A stretch of 64,000 nucleotides of DNA from Dysidea avara (lineage: Eukaryota > Porifera > Demospongiae > Dictyoceratida > Dysideidae), in the NCBI RefSeq assembly GCF_963678975.1, contig NC_089285.1:6434694-6498693 (forward strand), written 5' to 3'. The notes beneath the pieces were generated by a model, which was not told where the DNA came from, did not search any database, and saw only the letters and a list, made by a program, of their open reading frames with translations. This document shows positions 33,511 through 44,890 of this stretch, in pieces (within the stretch, counting starts at the first letter, position 1; the number at the start of each line of letters is the position of its first letter). Both the position numbers and the translations under genes were made by a program.

Positions 33511-35175
33511 TTTCTCTCTCAGTTTTGCCCTCTGCGTACTCAGCATTTGTGGTAGCTAGCAGGTTCATCTCGTTTCAATCAGCTGATATTGATGGGCACA
33601 TGTACAGTCAGTGTTTTTCTAGGATTTCTCTTTTGGAGGGGAATCAGGAATTTGGGGGTGACCAGGTGAAAGTCTGTGTATAGTTGTCCAAGTTCACAAT
33701 TATGTAAAACGCTTGAATAGTTGCCAAACTGGTTAGTAATTTAAGGCTGTGTCATGAGTGTTGATTTTTTTTTTGATTGGGTGAAGCCATGCAGATTGTA
33801 TGATCAGGCTTTCTGAGATTAAATCCAAGGGGTATTTGTGACAGCTGTGCATGCCATTTTTGTAATTAGAAAATTTTACAAATCACACATAATTTAAAGA
33901 CAATTTTGAGAGTTAGGAAAAATCTGGGTAGACTTGGGCTCTCAGATATTGAATAGCCATCACTATATGCATGAAATTTTGTTAGTCAACATAACAGGTT
34001 AATTGATCTGATACTGAATCTGAGAGCATTTTAAGGTTGCATTTGCAATTTTTAACCTGGGAAAATTTTACATATTAACCACTCTGAGATTGAATCTGAG
34101 AGCATTTTTGGTGTGCCATTTTATTAAGAACAAGCTTGACCTAAGTATAGTGTAGTAGTCACTCACAATTTTAGGGGGTGAGTCTGAGATTTTAGGGGGG
34201 GGGGGGGGGGAAGTTTTCTAGCAGTTGTCCAGCACAAACAAACACTGCACATGCATGCTCCACCAGTAATGAAATGTATATCAGCACAGAAGGTTTGGTG
34301 CATTGTAACTCGTGTCCCAACATTATGTCTTTAATGTCCAGTTTAATGGTACACGTATTTATAGTTTCACTCTCAAATTATCCCATGCATGCAGATGTAA
34401 CACAACACGCAGTTACATAATGTCACCTCATACAGCTGTTAGTACAAACATATAGTGTTTGGAATCAGTTATGCTGTGTTACACATGTAGCTAAGTACAC
34501 TCCAATACATGAGTTACAAAGGCACAGCTCCATTTGATCAATTTTGATGAACAGCAAGACCTAGAATAGTTATATCCACTTTCATCTTGCCCGGCTGTAA
34601 CCACATATCTTCCTAGACGTCGTTCATGGTACCGTACATACCCATGATGAGCAACTATTGCACCTGACCTATGGAATCCACACATAAACACAAAATTTGT
34701 TTGCATAACTAGACCTCACCATGTCAGTCATATCATCATCCAAGCTACACAAGAATGATAATAGTCATCAAGTGATTCTAAATAAACAAACATTATCTGT
34801 TAATAATGCATGTGACACATCATAACTCATCGGTATATACAACAGCCTATGAAAAGAAATTCACTGATTCACCAAGAAATCCAACTATTCACAAAGAAGG
34901 TTAGAACAATATAGATACAAACATGTATATGTTTACCAAATGAGTACACAGAATGTGATGATGTATTTTGAACTGTTTGCTGAAGCAATTAATAGGTGCA
35001 TAATTATAATAATTTTAGTGGCATAGTCTAACTTATTTCAATACATTTCATTTTAAACAAAGGATAGTTGAGTTAGTGGGTAGTCTGCACAAACAGAGTA
35101 AAGTCAAATAGTTAACTGAAAACAGGTGCCAGATTTCATGTATTCATCTGAACGTGCCCCCAACAATAATTAGGC
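33511..35175. other. intergenic
   Basis: Imperfect repeats of TGAGATTGAATCTGAGAGCA between 33950 and 34190, then a run of about 20 G at 34195-34210. The minus-strand frame at 34491-34706 is open but without recognisable motif. No supported gene. Confidence 0.4.
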
Positions 35176-35179
35176 CACT

Positions 35180-35480
35180 ACACTTTGCTTTCAGTCATGT
35201 TCAGCCAGTTACACAGCATTGCATGGGAAGCTCCTCTGGAACCATTCCAGTCACTACAGTAACATAAAATACAGATAACTTCTGTTACATGTGTAGGGAA
35301 GCCATTATGTGAAGCTAGCTACCACAAATCAACATCTTCCACTGTCAGCATAAAAGAAGACTCAAGTAGGTCCATGATGTTCGCATTATAAGTACTGCAG
35401 TACGCCAAATTAAGATACCAAGTGACGTTGAACAGTGAAGAAATCAGGGGGTCTGTTCCAGGTAGTTGTAAAGCTAAGTA
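35180..35480. repeat. dispersed repeat family R4, copy 1
   Basis: Shares CAGTCACTA, GGGAAGCCAT(C/T)A, CACTGTCAGCA and a GAACAGTGA(A/G)(G/A)AAATCA block with copies at 37385-37870 and 48955-49420. Partial copies also at 36750-37030 (right half). Nature unknown, possibly SINE-like or a piece of an old coding repeat. Confidence 0.55.
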
Positions 35481-35577
35481 CCATGTGAAAATACACACAT
35501 AGCTATATAGGGGGTCTGGAGACATGCCCTACAGATTTCATTTACTGACTGCTCTATTAGAACAAATGACTGTTCTA

Positions 35578-36199
35578 TCAATCTTTTTCCATCAGAAAGT
35601 TGATAGGTGGGCTCCATAAATTGACTGCTGGTTGCAAGGTTTGGTCTCTTGCAAAAATATCAGCTAAAGTCCAGCCTGACTTGTCCTTCACTACTTCTTG
35701 GCATTATTACAAACTTGGGCGGAACTGGACTACTTGTTCAGTATTATAATATTGCTATATAATTAACCACCCATCTCCACAATGTCCAGGTCTTATGACT
35801 AGTGGCTATAAATTTAGCATACATAATTTACTATACTTCCATACCTCTGTAAGTATTTTCTTGTAGTGCACATGTCCATTTTCAGTTGAATGCACACACT
35901 CTACTACGTCATAAAAATTCTCAACTGTTGCAACTAAACGATGGTGGCCTAAGACAGTTTTTCATTCTCATTCTGTAACTATTACAGAATTTTGTGAAGG
36001 GCAGGCACAAACAAAGCAGGTTTAGTTTCTTACCCTTTGCTTGGCAGGCAAATATAGAACATCTTCCTGAACTTCACTGCATGAGCTCTGGGTAGTTTAA
36101 CAAAACAAACCAGCTTCTTTGTTTCAGCAATGAAAGGGCTAATTAGAATCATGCACTTCTTTCCACTCCATTCAAAACGTCTGTTATCTTCTGCACCTT
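35578..36199 (-). CDS. unrecognised spliced gene, three exons
   Basis: Three minus-strand segments with coding character and splice signals. Exon i 36034-36199 (acceptor ATTAG, donor AAAGG|GTAAGA): NRRFEWSGKKCMILISPFIA then KLPRAHAVKFRKMFYICLPS. Exon ii 35845-35948 (acceptor GTCTTAG, donor GAG|GTATGG): GHHRLVATVENFYDVVECVH then GHVHYKKILTE. Exon iii about 35578-35698: VVKDKSGWTLADIFARDQT then LWSPPINFLMEKD and a TGA stop. The predicted phases of adjacent exons do not agree (i ends phase 2, ii starts phase 1), so an exon is missing, a splice site is misplaced, or this is a pseudogene. I do not recognise the protein. The last codons and the stop lie inside a dispersed CTCTATTAG motif block. Confidence 0.45.
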
Positions 36200-36250
36200 C
36201 TAATCCGTTAAGTTACTGTTTTGTTGTGATTGGGATCAAGATATTTTCCT

Positions 36251-36424
36251 CTACAGAAGCTCTCTGTGCGTGACCCTCTTTCCGACGTATATATCTCTAA
36301 ACTCACTGATAGTGATTCGAAACTCACACCTTTCATACACTGCCACGAGGAAATCTCGTGATCCAACACTTCGAATGACAGTAGGTTGGCAAACGATACA
36401 ACTGTAATGTGTCGCATCTCGCAT
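36251..36424 (-). CDS. possible 5' exon of the preceding gene
   Basis: 57-codon frame from ATG at 36424: MRDATHYSCIVCQPTVIRSV then RDFLVAVYERCEFRITISEF. It looks coding by composition and lies 50 bases upstream of exon i, but I cannot join the two in phase with a consensus donor. The alternative is an independent short frame. Confidence 0.25.
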   Translation of the reverse strand: MRDATHYSCIVCQPTVIRSVGSRDFLVAVYERCEFRITISEFRDIYVGKRVTHRELL

Positions 36425-36454
36425 TGACCTTTGCCATATGTCAGTACGACACCT

Positions 36455-36550
36455 GCACAATTTATAAATTGTTGCGCATTTTATGAATTCGCAAAATGCG
36501 CAGTGCAATTTATAAATTGCGCAAATTCACAGATTGCGCCTAACAGTTTG
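36455..36550. repeat. block of nested short palindromes
   Basis: GCGCATTTTATGAATTCGC with AAAATGCGC (36474-36501), then the perfect 16-base palindrome GCAATTTATAAATTGC (36505-36520), then TCACAGATTGCGCCTAACA. The right half is an inverted copy of 33007-33053. Confidence 0.65.
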
Positions 36551-36749
36551 ATGCAATAAACACTGGTATGGAAGCTGTACTGTAGTCTATTAACACTCAG
36601 CGGTAGAACCTTGACTGATGGCCATGGTAAAGAAGGATAAAAGATAAGACAATAGCGCAAGCATTGTATGCTTATCAATATACCAAAGGTATTTTCTTAA
36701 GCGAACTAGAAACGTTTCTGCGAAAAAATTAGGGCTGTAGCTGTAGCCA

Positions 36750-37030
36750 CTTTTCCGCTACGCTTGACTGAAGGCGTCAGGCAGGCAGGCGGGCGGGCGG
36801 GCAGGAAGGCAGGCAGTAGAAAATTCTGTTGAATAATTTTTTTTCAAAATTCTGTAGCAACTTTATGCAAGCATTTCGGGTCGATCTTAAGACACTTTTG
36901 GGCTTGGTTTTACCCAACCAGTACTGTCGTGTCATTGTGAGGCAAAATCGTGGCAGATTTTTGGGTTATATTATATCATGGATCGCCCCCACACCTTCGA
37001 TGTCCCTAATATACAGTTCGATATGATACA
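36750..37030. repeat. dispersed repeat R4, partial copy 2
   Basis: CAGGCAGGCGGGCG repeats, then GCAGTAGAAAATTCTGTTGA and GCATTTCGGGTCGATCTTAA, matching 37720-37870 and 49290-49400. Confidence 0.55.
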
Positions 37031-37039
37031 AGTACACAG

Positions 37040-37256
37040 AATTTTCAACTAGAGTAGGGACCAAACACATCGATAAAAAGTACTGAAACAAGTTGAGTAG
37101 TGAGTTGAACAATAAAAAGTGTTCTATCATTACTGTGCATTTCTGTATATAACACTTCTAATTGTTTTACTGTGATTTAATATTGTTTGCTATATGCTCC
37201 AGCTGGTGTCAGTACTTTTATCGATGTGTTATGGTCCCTACTCTAGTTGAAAATTC
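37040..37256. mobile_element. foldback MITE, AAAAAGTACTGAAACAAG family
   Basis: Inverted ends ATTTTCAACTAGAGTAGGGA and CATCGATAAAAAGTACTG mirrored by CAGTACTTTTATCGATG and TCCCTACTCTAGTTGAAAAT. The interior is more diverged than in 31272-31562. Confidence 0.8.
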
Positions 37257-37384
37257 CACAATTTTTGTGTTCTTGTTTGGTAACTTTTTTTCTAAAATAA
37301 AAACTATTATGACTGGTGTACCGCATCAACAGAAAGCAATGGTGCCGCGTGCCCCAGCTATATCAATTTATTGTCTGAAAAGTG

Positions 37385-37870
37385 AAGTATCCATTACACT
37401 TCGTTGTCAGCTATGTTCAACCAGTTACATAACATTATGAATCAAGAACTGTTTGAAAAGCACACCTGCAATCAAAGTAGCCACTATGAAAAATACGGAC
37501 GATTTTCGTTACAAAGGGAAGCCATCACGTGCTACCGCCAAATCGACACTTTTCACTGTCAGCAAAGATGAATGGGACACAAGGAGGATACTGGTAAGTT
37601 CATGAAGAATACATTGTATGAACTATGGTATGCCAAAAGGCATCTCTTGGGCCGAAGTGATGTCGAACAGTGAAAAAATCAAGCCCACAGCCTTAGCCGT
37701 TATTGAGTTAAGCTTGTCTGAAGGGATCAGTCAGTCAGTCAGGCAGTAGAAAATTATGTTTTATAAATTTTTAAAAAGAACTCATAGCAGCTTGTTGAAA
37801 GCATTTTAAGTTGATCTGAAGGCTTGTTTGGGCTTAGTTAACCAATACTGCTTCATTGTCATTGACACTC
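37385..37870. repeat. dispersed repeat R4, copy 3 (longest)
   Basis: Carries all R4 blocks: AAGCACACCTGCAATCAAAG, GGGAAGCCATCACGTG, CACTGTCAGCAAAGATGA, GATGTCGAACAGTGAAAAAA and the CAGTCAGTCAGTCAGGCAGT tail. Confidence 0.6.
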
Positions 37871-39960
37871 CCCCTCCCCATTATATACTCTTGCTAAAAG
37901 TAAAGGCATCTATACAAACAAACACAGCACACAGTTATGTATGCCTCCTATCTAGCTGACTGGGTCACCTGCACACTACTCAGGTGCTATGATTCAGCGT
38001 CTGCAAATTCTATTGGAGGTCAGGACTGGCACCCTACAAGAGGCTGTACTAAATATGACTGCTGAGTGAAGGTGTGGCACCCAAAATCTCACCTGAATAT
38101 CAACTCATTGCTTGGAACATGGGCAGTTGGGATCAGCAATATCCTTATAAATATAGCTGGTGGGCAAGTGGTTCAATTGTGCGTGCGTGTGTGGGTATGG
38201 TATGTAGAAGAATGAAAACATACTACAGTGTCAGAAAGAATCATTTTACAAATGATATAATTGGAATTGCTATTACACAAGGGGCCTACGAGGAGGCTAA
38301 ATGTACTGCAACCCAAAGAAGCTACAATCAGATCATGGGATGCTAAGGTTTAAAAGATACCACATTTATGTACATTTACAGTTACCATTTCAGACATGTG
38401 TACCCAAATAAGTGATTCCTTACCAAAGTGATGTTCCTCTGTGATCTGTAGAGCCCACTACAGGTCCTCACAATCCCATGTGATCCAACTCTGCATGTTA
38501 TCTTCAGCTAACGTCTGAGCCTGTATAAGAAATACGTGTCAACATGTTAGCACTGCTTTAGTAGGGGTCTAGGGGGTGTGACAAGAAATTCCTATTAGGC
38601 AGGTCACTTCGTACACAAATGACACATTTAGGGATGCTGATTTAGAACGGTGACCCTACTACACATGTAAGGTACCACAATGAGTGTTTCATTGTATGCA
38701 TTACATAGTATTTACCACTATCCAACACATTACATGGCTTTACTTGTATTGCTAAAGATAAGTGCTAAATTATCTCACTTTGTTTGATTGACAAAATTGT
38801 TCTTGATACGAACACTAGGAAGCCCACACATAAAAAGCAAAGCCTAGAGTTGCTACACACAAGATCATTCCTAGACACTAGTTGATACCTTGAAAGCATA
38901 AATTATATTTAATCCTCTGAGATACAACATACTAGCCAATGCTGGCAAATACTCCTAGTGTCTAATGGGTGAGGGTGCAGGTACTAAAAGGCTTGTGAGA
39001 CATGAACATTTGGTTCTCAGTTACAGAGCCTGAAATTATGATCAGACATCTGCCATTTTCTGACAATGTCTGGCTAACGCCTGAACACTTTTAGGAAATT
39101 TTTGTACAGTACTATTGAGTATGTCCAACCAAATAGTAGGACTTGTCAGATCATTTCCAAAACACAACTTCGGGCCCTGCATTTACATGGGTGGGCTGCT
39201 TTTCCAATGTCCAAAATTAAACATAGACATTTTTGCTTGAGCAACCACAACAGCATCAACTGGACATCACTGAAACATGAGAATATGTGTAGCATGGTGA
39301 ACAGAGCCTATCAAAACTCATAAATTTATGATTGGGGGAATAAGGTATTGTATAATACAGCTGTACATTGCATCATGTAACAATTTAGAAATGACGCTTG
39401 GCCTTTGCCAAACTGGAAATCCCTTGTTTGTCTCCTTTTTTTGACTGAGGACAAAAGATTACAGCACATATTGGAGTAACACCTCTGTGACAAGTAAAGA
39501 TCCCTTGTAGAGTGCCACACTCAGTGATGGGAGAGTTTACATCAATTTAAATGCTCCTCTTACTACAAATCTAGCCCACGTTGTAAGAAAAAGCTGGTAA
39601 GCTAATATCACTGGATATCTCATTACAGGTAGTCTAGTGATCCAGCCACACAAGATCTACACCATACACTACACAAGTGGTGCATTTTATTTAGAGAAAG
39701 TAGTCTAGTATTGTTTTAAAAATAATAATCTCAACTTGTTTACTTTTTGCTACTTACTTTCAATCCATTTACCTGTGTGTGCTGATCACTTCAGCTCATA
39801 GCGAATCGAGCCAGGTGGCCAGGGCCTACACACTGTCATGTGCAATAGTAATCCGCGAAAAATTTTAATATTTACTGCTGACGGGAAGAACTTGCTCGAC
39901 GTGGCAACAAACAAGGTCAGCAGTTAAACGTTTCATTGTGCATCCTTTGTTCATTCTATC
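37871..39960. other. intergenic
   Basis: No gene I can support. The open frame at 38074-38346 (plus) has no recognisable motif or promoter. Nothing else stands out. Confidence 0.4.
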
Positions 39961-40065
39961 CAGTTAGGGTCGATTCACTCCTCTAGCAAAATCAATCAAA
40001 CGGCTGGAATTTTGACAATTGGAATTCACCAATTCCAATGTACAAAAACCAATATGGAAAAGAAT

Positions 40066-40098
40066 AAGCGCTTGGCATGCTGCACGCGCCAAGCGCTC
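40066..40098. repeat. imperfect GC hairpin
   Basis: AGCGCTTGG (40067-40075) mirrored by CCAAGCGCT (40089-40097). It is the diverged counterpart of the perfect hairpin at 44791-44835. Confidence 0.6.
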
Positions 40099-40159
40099 CG
40101 TTTTGATTATTATACATTGGAATGGCCTGAAAGTACACAGACCCGTATGCAGGCACGCA

Positions 40160-41115
40160 AATGCACACACAAAGTAGGCAAATAAGCATTTTGGTTACCA
40201 TGTAGGTAATGCCTGCCCAGCTCCCACCTGTGCATTGTTTAGGTAGTGCAACAGAAATTCTAAGTACTGAGAATCCATAAGCAGAGCTTATGATAAGAAT
40301 TCTCTGTTGTCCTGCCACAACGTCCTGACAAACCAAAATCGGCTGGACAATTGCCAAAATTGACTGGACATGAGATGAATGCCCAACATGTCTACTGTAG
40401 CATAGCAAATAAACATTATAGTGGTAAGACATCACATGCCTTACTGCAGCTGTTATGTGGTTAAAGTACACCAGTGGGTTGGCAATGGTACATTTATGGT
40501 CACTCCCTTGGGTTGTAAGAATGTATACTATCTCCTGGCAACCAAGTGAATGTTATTGTTGATAGCATGCCAGCTCAGCCCTTAGGCTCCTTTTTTATGC
40601 TTTGATGGGACACTGTGTCCAGACAAATTGCATTATGGTCAGACATCTATGCAATTTGACCGGATTTTGTCCGGTGTCCGGATGTTATCATAAGCTCTGA
40701 TAAGTGGTGTAGTAAAAATAGCCACTGGTAACATCCTACACAGACCCAGGAGGCATTATTTAGAATATGAATGGCCACACATCTTATATTAAACTAGCTT
40801 AGGTTACTACTGTGACTATTAACTTACTTAGGCTTGAGAAAGGCCAACAGATACCTCGAGTAACACAATCGGCGGGCATTGTTTAGAAATGTGAACCAGC
40901 TCCGTAAATCTAGTCAAAAATAAAAACTGCCAAACAAATGAACTCACTGCAGTAATAGTTCACCTTGTGAACATTTTTCAACATTGTGTAACAACACAGT
41001 TTAACTTCTAAATTTTAGACAACAAAAATACTGCAATTGGAATTCGCGAATTCCAATTGCCTTAATCCTAAAAAGATTATGGTTGGCGGGAAAATACACA
41101 GACCCTAGCAGACTA
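40160..41115. repeat. dispersed repeat pair, copy A
   Basis: Matches 44285-44890 over CATGTAGGTAATGCCTGCCC, CCAGGAGGCATTATTTAGAA, TTATATTAAACTAGCTTAGG, GCCAACAGATACCTCGAGTA and the palindrome TTGGAATTCGCGAATTCCAA (41039-41058). Interrupted by a separate element at 40283-40698. The unit ends in GAAAATACACAGACCC. Confidence 0.7.
40283..40698. mobile_element. MITE, AGAGCTTATGATAA ends
   Basis: AGAGCTTATGATAA at the left and TTATCATAAGCTCT at the right, exact over 14 bases. It interrupts copy A relative to copy B of the surrounding repeat, which proves it is an insertion. Internal TGTCCGG-type repeats. Confidence 0.8.
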
Positions 41116-41184
41116 AGTGTGTATACGTATGGGATATAGTACTGCTGCAGTACTATCCCATGCATAGGCACACTAGTCTGCTGG

Positions 41185-41330
41185 GACAAAGTACATTGAA
41201 AAGTATTTAAGTAAAGTACAAGTACTTTTGAGATTTATAAGTACAAATACATATGACTTTCAAGGCTATGTACTTAAATACAATGCAAGTACTTTTGATA
41301 GTACTTAAGTACAAGTACACATTTAAAGAG
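41185..41330. repeat. AAGTACTT-rich cluster
   Basis: Many iterations of AAGTAC and its complement (for example AAAGTACAAGTACTTTTGAG and TTAAGTACAAGTACAC). Subterminal repeats of this kind occur in hAT-type MITEs; I could not delimit an element. Confidence 0.5.
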
Positions 41331-41514
41331 AATTACTACTCTTACCACCTAGTGTTTGTTTGTGCATGTATGTGAAATTTCTACAAACATCAGCTGTGCA
41401 AACCTGGCATGTGTGTTGACTGTACTATTGGAGTATTGACTGACTGCTCTATTAGAGTGTCTCAATCTTGTATGCTTTTTTAAAAATGAGGCACGTACCC
41501 CCTTGGATCTGCCA

Positions 41515-41518
<4 letters not shown>

Positions 41519-41574
<56 letters not shown>

Positions 41575-41661
41575 AACACGCACGCACGCACACAAACACG
41601 CACGTACACACACACACAAACACGCACGCACGCACGCACACACACACACACAAACACGCAT

Positions 41662-41700
<39 letters not shown>
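41519..41700. repeat. (CT)n(CA)n compound microsatellite
   Basis: CT repeats to about 41553, then CA repeats with ACGC interruptions. Long frames of repeated Cys/Val or His/Thr across it are artefacts. Confidence 0.95.
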
Positions 41701-41702
<2 letters not shown>

Positions 41703-41779
41703 GCTGTGCAAAACATAGCTACTGCCTGCCCAGCAAAGCAGCACTGGAATGCCTGTGCATCACTCATGTGCTTGAGCCT

Positions 41780-42660
41780 TGAACAGGCAAATCTTCCTGG
41801 GACAGGGGTTACAAAACAGTCTATGATGTCACATCATTAACGAGATAATACGGATTATTGAGATAAAAATTAATGGTTTCACTTATTGAGGGGAATATTA
41901 GCAGATATTAGGCAAATCTGGGAATAAATTTTCACCAGACCAAATTCATCATCATGTCATCATCAAAACTAGTTACTCATTCAAAAGACCAACCATCATA
42001 ACTTAAATGGGCATCTAGTAGCATGATAGTACATTTGTGAATATTATGTGAAGAGTGTTTTAAAGAACCACTTGTCTAGGACATCTGAAAGACTACCAGC
42101 TGTATACCACGTTGTTAAGATTGGACTTTATGGGTGTGGCATTTCTGACATAACATAACTACGTATCTACACATATGCATTTATTCAAGGTTTAAAGGGT
42201 AACCAATTCATCTTTACTCACAGAATGTGAATACCAATGATTGAGATGCTCTAATATAGCAGTCACTTACTCAAAATAGACCAATCACACAGCATTCATG
42301 CTAGCTATGCACATCACTATTCCACTTGTAAACACGCATGCACCCATGTACACACCCACACACCGGTGAGGTGTGTTCTAAATTCTGCAGTACTACTAGT
42401 TCACTGGTGTAATAGTAACAATACCTAAACACTATTAAGCCAGTATACAGTATAGCACAATCTGTCACCTTGACTGGGGACGATGGTAGACCACTCCAAA
42501 CAAACTCTGCTACCTGTCAATTACCTGGAAACACTCCATTGCTCTGTATTCTTTCCCACGTTCAATAAAATCCAAATTGCAAGGTTGTCAGCTCATCAGC
42601 ACAAATTCACATTTAAGTTATCCCTAAAATGAAGACACAAGCTGAAAATGTTATTAGGTA
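41780..42660. other. intergenic
   Basis: One degenerate CTCTAATA motif near 42248. No gene. Confidence 0.4.
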
Positions 42661-42667
42661 GTTTGCC

Positions 42668-44127
42668 CAGAGCTGGGGTCATTACTCTAAAAGTGTAACT
42701 CGTTACATATCACTGTGCAATGTAATGCATTACAGCTACACATTACTCCCAGAAAAAAGTAACTAATAATACTAATAGATTCATTATAAACTATAAACTA
42801 AGCCCGACCTTCTAAATACAGGCTCCCAGCCTACAACTACAGGTGAAAAGAGTGAGACACGCATTTCTTGGTGTAGTTCAACCTCAAAAACATATCTTGT
42901 TGTAACATCTTGGTCTCTCCATACTCTATCGCTCTTTGTTCTTGTGGCGGATCTGAGGGGGTTTCAGGTTCAGGAAGTTTTCAATAACTGTGATCCCACT
43001 TAGCCACAATCTATGGCTATGCACTTAGCTATAGTCCAGCTGGGGTTGTTAACTCAGTCTTATAGCTCAGTGGCCAATAGCTACATAGATCTATAGTGAA
43101 TCATAAAATAATCACTCCAAAACATTGTTTCACAGTTGATCCAGGCCTTCGCAGAAAGCTTTGAAGCAAAACAGCACTAAAACGATAATTATTTTAGAGG
43201 CGCTTAACAATGTTGGGAGTAACGTGTTACGTAATATTATTACTTTTGTGGTACCTAAGTAATATAATGAAATACGCTATAAAAATGGGTAATATAACTT
43301 AAGTTACTTTACTTACAAATGTAACGTGTTACCTAAGTAATATAGTTACTGTAACAAGTCTAATATTACTTATTATTATTACTACTACAAGTAACGAAGT
43401 TACTAATCTTGTTAGTTATCCTCTGAGTAACGCCTAGCCACAACGAAGTAACGATGCCTACTGAATGAAGCTTATTCACCAGCTTCTTACTTATAACCAA
43501 GATTTGCACATTGTCCAACAACACAATCATGTCATGTGATAAGGTGGTAGTTTCACACGTGACAGCTTAAGGCTGTGGACACAAAGTAATATAATATGTA
43601 ATATTATTACAGTTACTTTATTTTATGGGTAATATGTAACTGTAACTAAATAGTTCAATTGCAAGTAATATGTAATATGTAACTAGTTACATTTAAAAAG
43701 TAACTTGCCCAACACTGGTGCTTAACATGCTTCAACGCCGTAATGCCATTTTTAGTGATTTCAAAGGCAAAAGTATGAACTTTGGCCAGTACAAAGGTCC
43801 CAATGTGATATACCATGTATAACTGTTGGTGATTTTATAATTCACAGGAATTGTAAATAAATTAGGGGCACGCACAAATTTTCAGAGAGGGTTTCAGCTG
43901 AAACCCCTTGTATCCGCCACTGTGTAGTGCTGGATATAATGTGCATTAAAAAGAAGCAACCCGTTACAATTTCCAGGTGTAATATCTGTCATATATTACT
44001 AGTTACTTTTTGTAATGTAATGCGTTATATTACTTGTTGTAATGTAATGCGTTATATTACTTGTTGCTGCAAAAGTAATAATATTACATAACGCATTACA
44101 TTTGTAACACATTACCCCCCAACTCTG
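42668..44127. mobile_element. outer hAT-like MITE, CAGAGCTGGGG ends
   Basis: Starts CAGAGCTGGGGTCATTAC and ends GTAATGTGTTAC-type sequence reading CCCCCCAACTCTG on the plus strand. The flanks AGTTTGCC and GTTGTGCC agree at 5 of 8 bases. Subterminal GTAAC/GTTAC iterations are typical. It carries a second hAT at 43208-43717. Confidence 0.7.
43208..43717. mobile_element. inner hAT MITE, CAGTGTTGGG ends
   Basis: Starts CAATGTTGGGAGTAACG and ends AAGTAACTTGCCCAACACTG; flanks GCGCTTAA (43200-43207) and GTGCTTAA (43718-43725) agree at 7 of 8, an 8-bp target duplication with one change. CAGTGTTGGG ends are widespread in animal hAT MITEs. Confidence 0.85.
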
Positions 44128-44284
44128 GTTGTGCCCAGGTAAGTATTATGGTTTGAAAAGCTGACAACGCATGCAAATATGCCTGAGAGGAGGACAGGAA
44201 AACAATTTATTTGGAGTGGCCTTAGCAGCTGCACAATACTTACATTGACCAAACTGTATTCATTGTAAGCACATATGCAAGCAC

Positions 44285-44890
44285 ACACACACAGAGTAGG
44301 CAAATAAGCCTCTTGGTTGCCGTGTAGGTCATGCCTGCCTAGTTCCCACCTGTGTACTGCTTAGGTAGTACAACAGAAGTTGTAAGTACCGAGGATGTAG
44401 TAAAAATGTCCACTGATTTCCTACACAGAACCAGGAGGCGTTATTTGGAATATGAATGGCTACACATCTTATATTAAACTAACTTAGGTTACTACTGTGA
44501 CTATTAACTTACCTAGGCTTGAGAAAGGCTAACAGAAACCTCAAGTAACACGATCACAGCGGCTTGTTTGTTTGTTATTGGCGGGCCACCATCTCCGTAT
44601 TCTCCACGCAAAAATATAACCTGCCAAACAAATCAACTCACTGCAGTGATAGTTGGCGTTGTAATCATAATTGCTAATTTTCAAACATTTTATACCAACA
44701 TAGTTCAACATTTAAATTCTAGATAATAAAAATACTGCACTTGGAATTCGTGAATTCCAATTGCCTTAATCCTAAAAATCAAAACTTATAGGTAATAGGC
44801 GCTTCGCGCGCTGCGCGCGCGAAGCGCCTATTACCTTTAAGTTTTGATTATAAGGGTTACGGTTGGCGAGAAAATACACGGACCATGTAA
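44285..44890. repeat. dispersed repeat pair, copy B
   Basis: See copy A at 40160-41115. This copy lacks the 416-base insertion and instead carries a 73-base hairpin near its right end. Confidence 0.7.
44777..44849. repeat. 73-base near-perfect hairpin insertion
   Basis: AATCAAAACTTATAGGTAAT leads into arms GGTAATAGGCGCTTCGCGCG (44791-44810) and the exact complement at 44816-44835, loop CTGCG. Absent from copy A of the surrounding repeat, where CTAAAAAGATTATGG is continuous. It may be a minimal foldback transposon. Confidence 0.85.

Noticed and set aside
38074-38346. 90-codon plus-strand frame
   Set aside because: No recognisable motif, no neighbouring exons and ordinary stop spacing for this composition.
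41349-41782. Long open frames of repeated Cys/Val and His/Thr
   Set aside because: They are translations of a (CT)n(CA)n microsatellite on both strands, with no supporting flanking coding sequence.
40160-44890. Long terminal repeats of an LTR retrotransposon (copies A and B)
   Set aside because: Direct copies about 4 kb apart suggested LTRs, but there is no primer-binding site, polypurine tract, gag or pol between them, only hAT elements and microsatellites.
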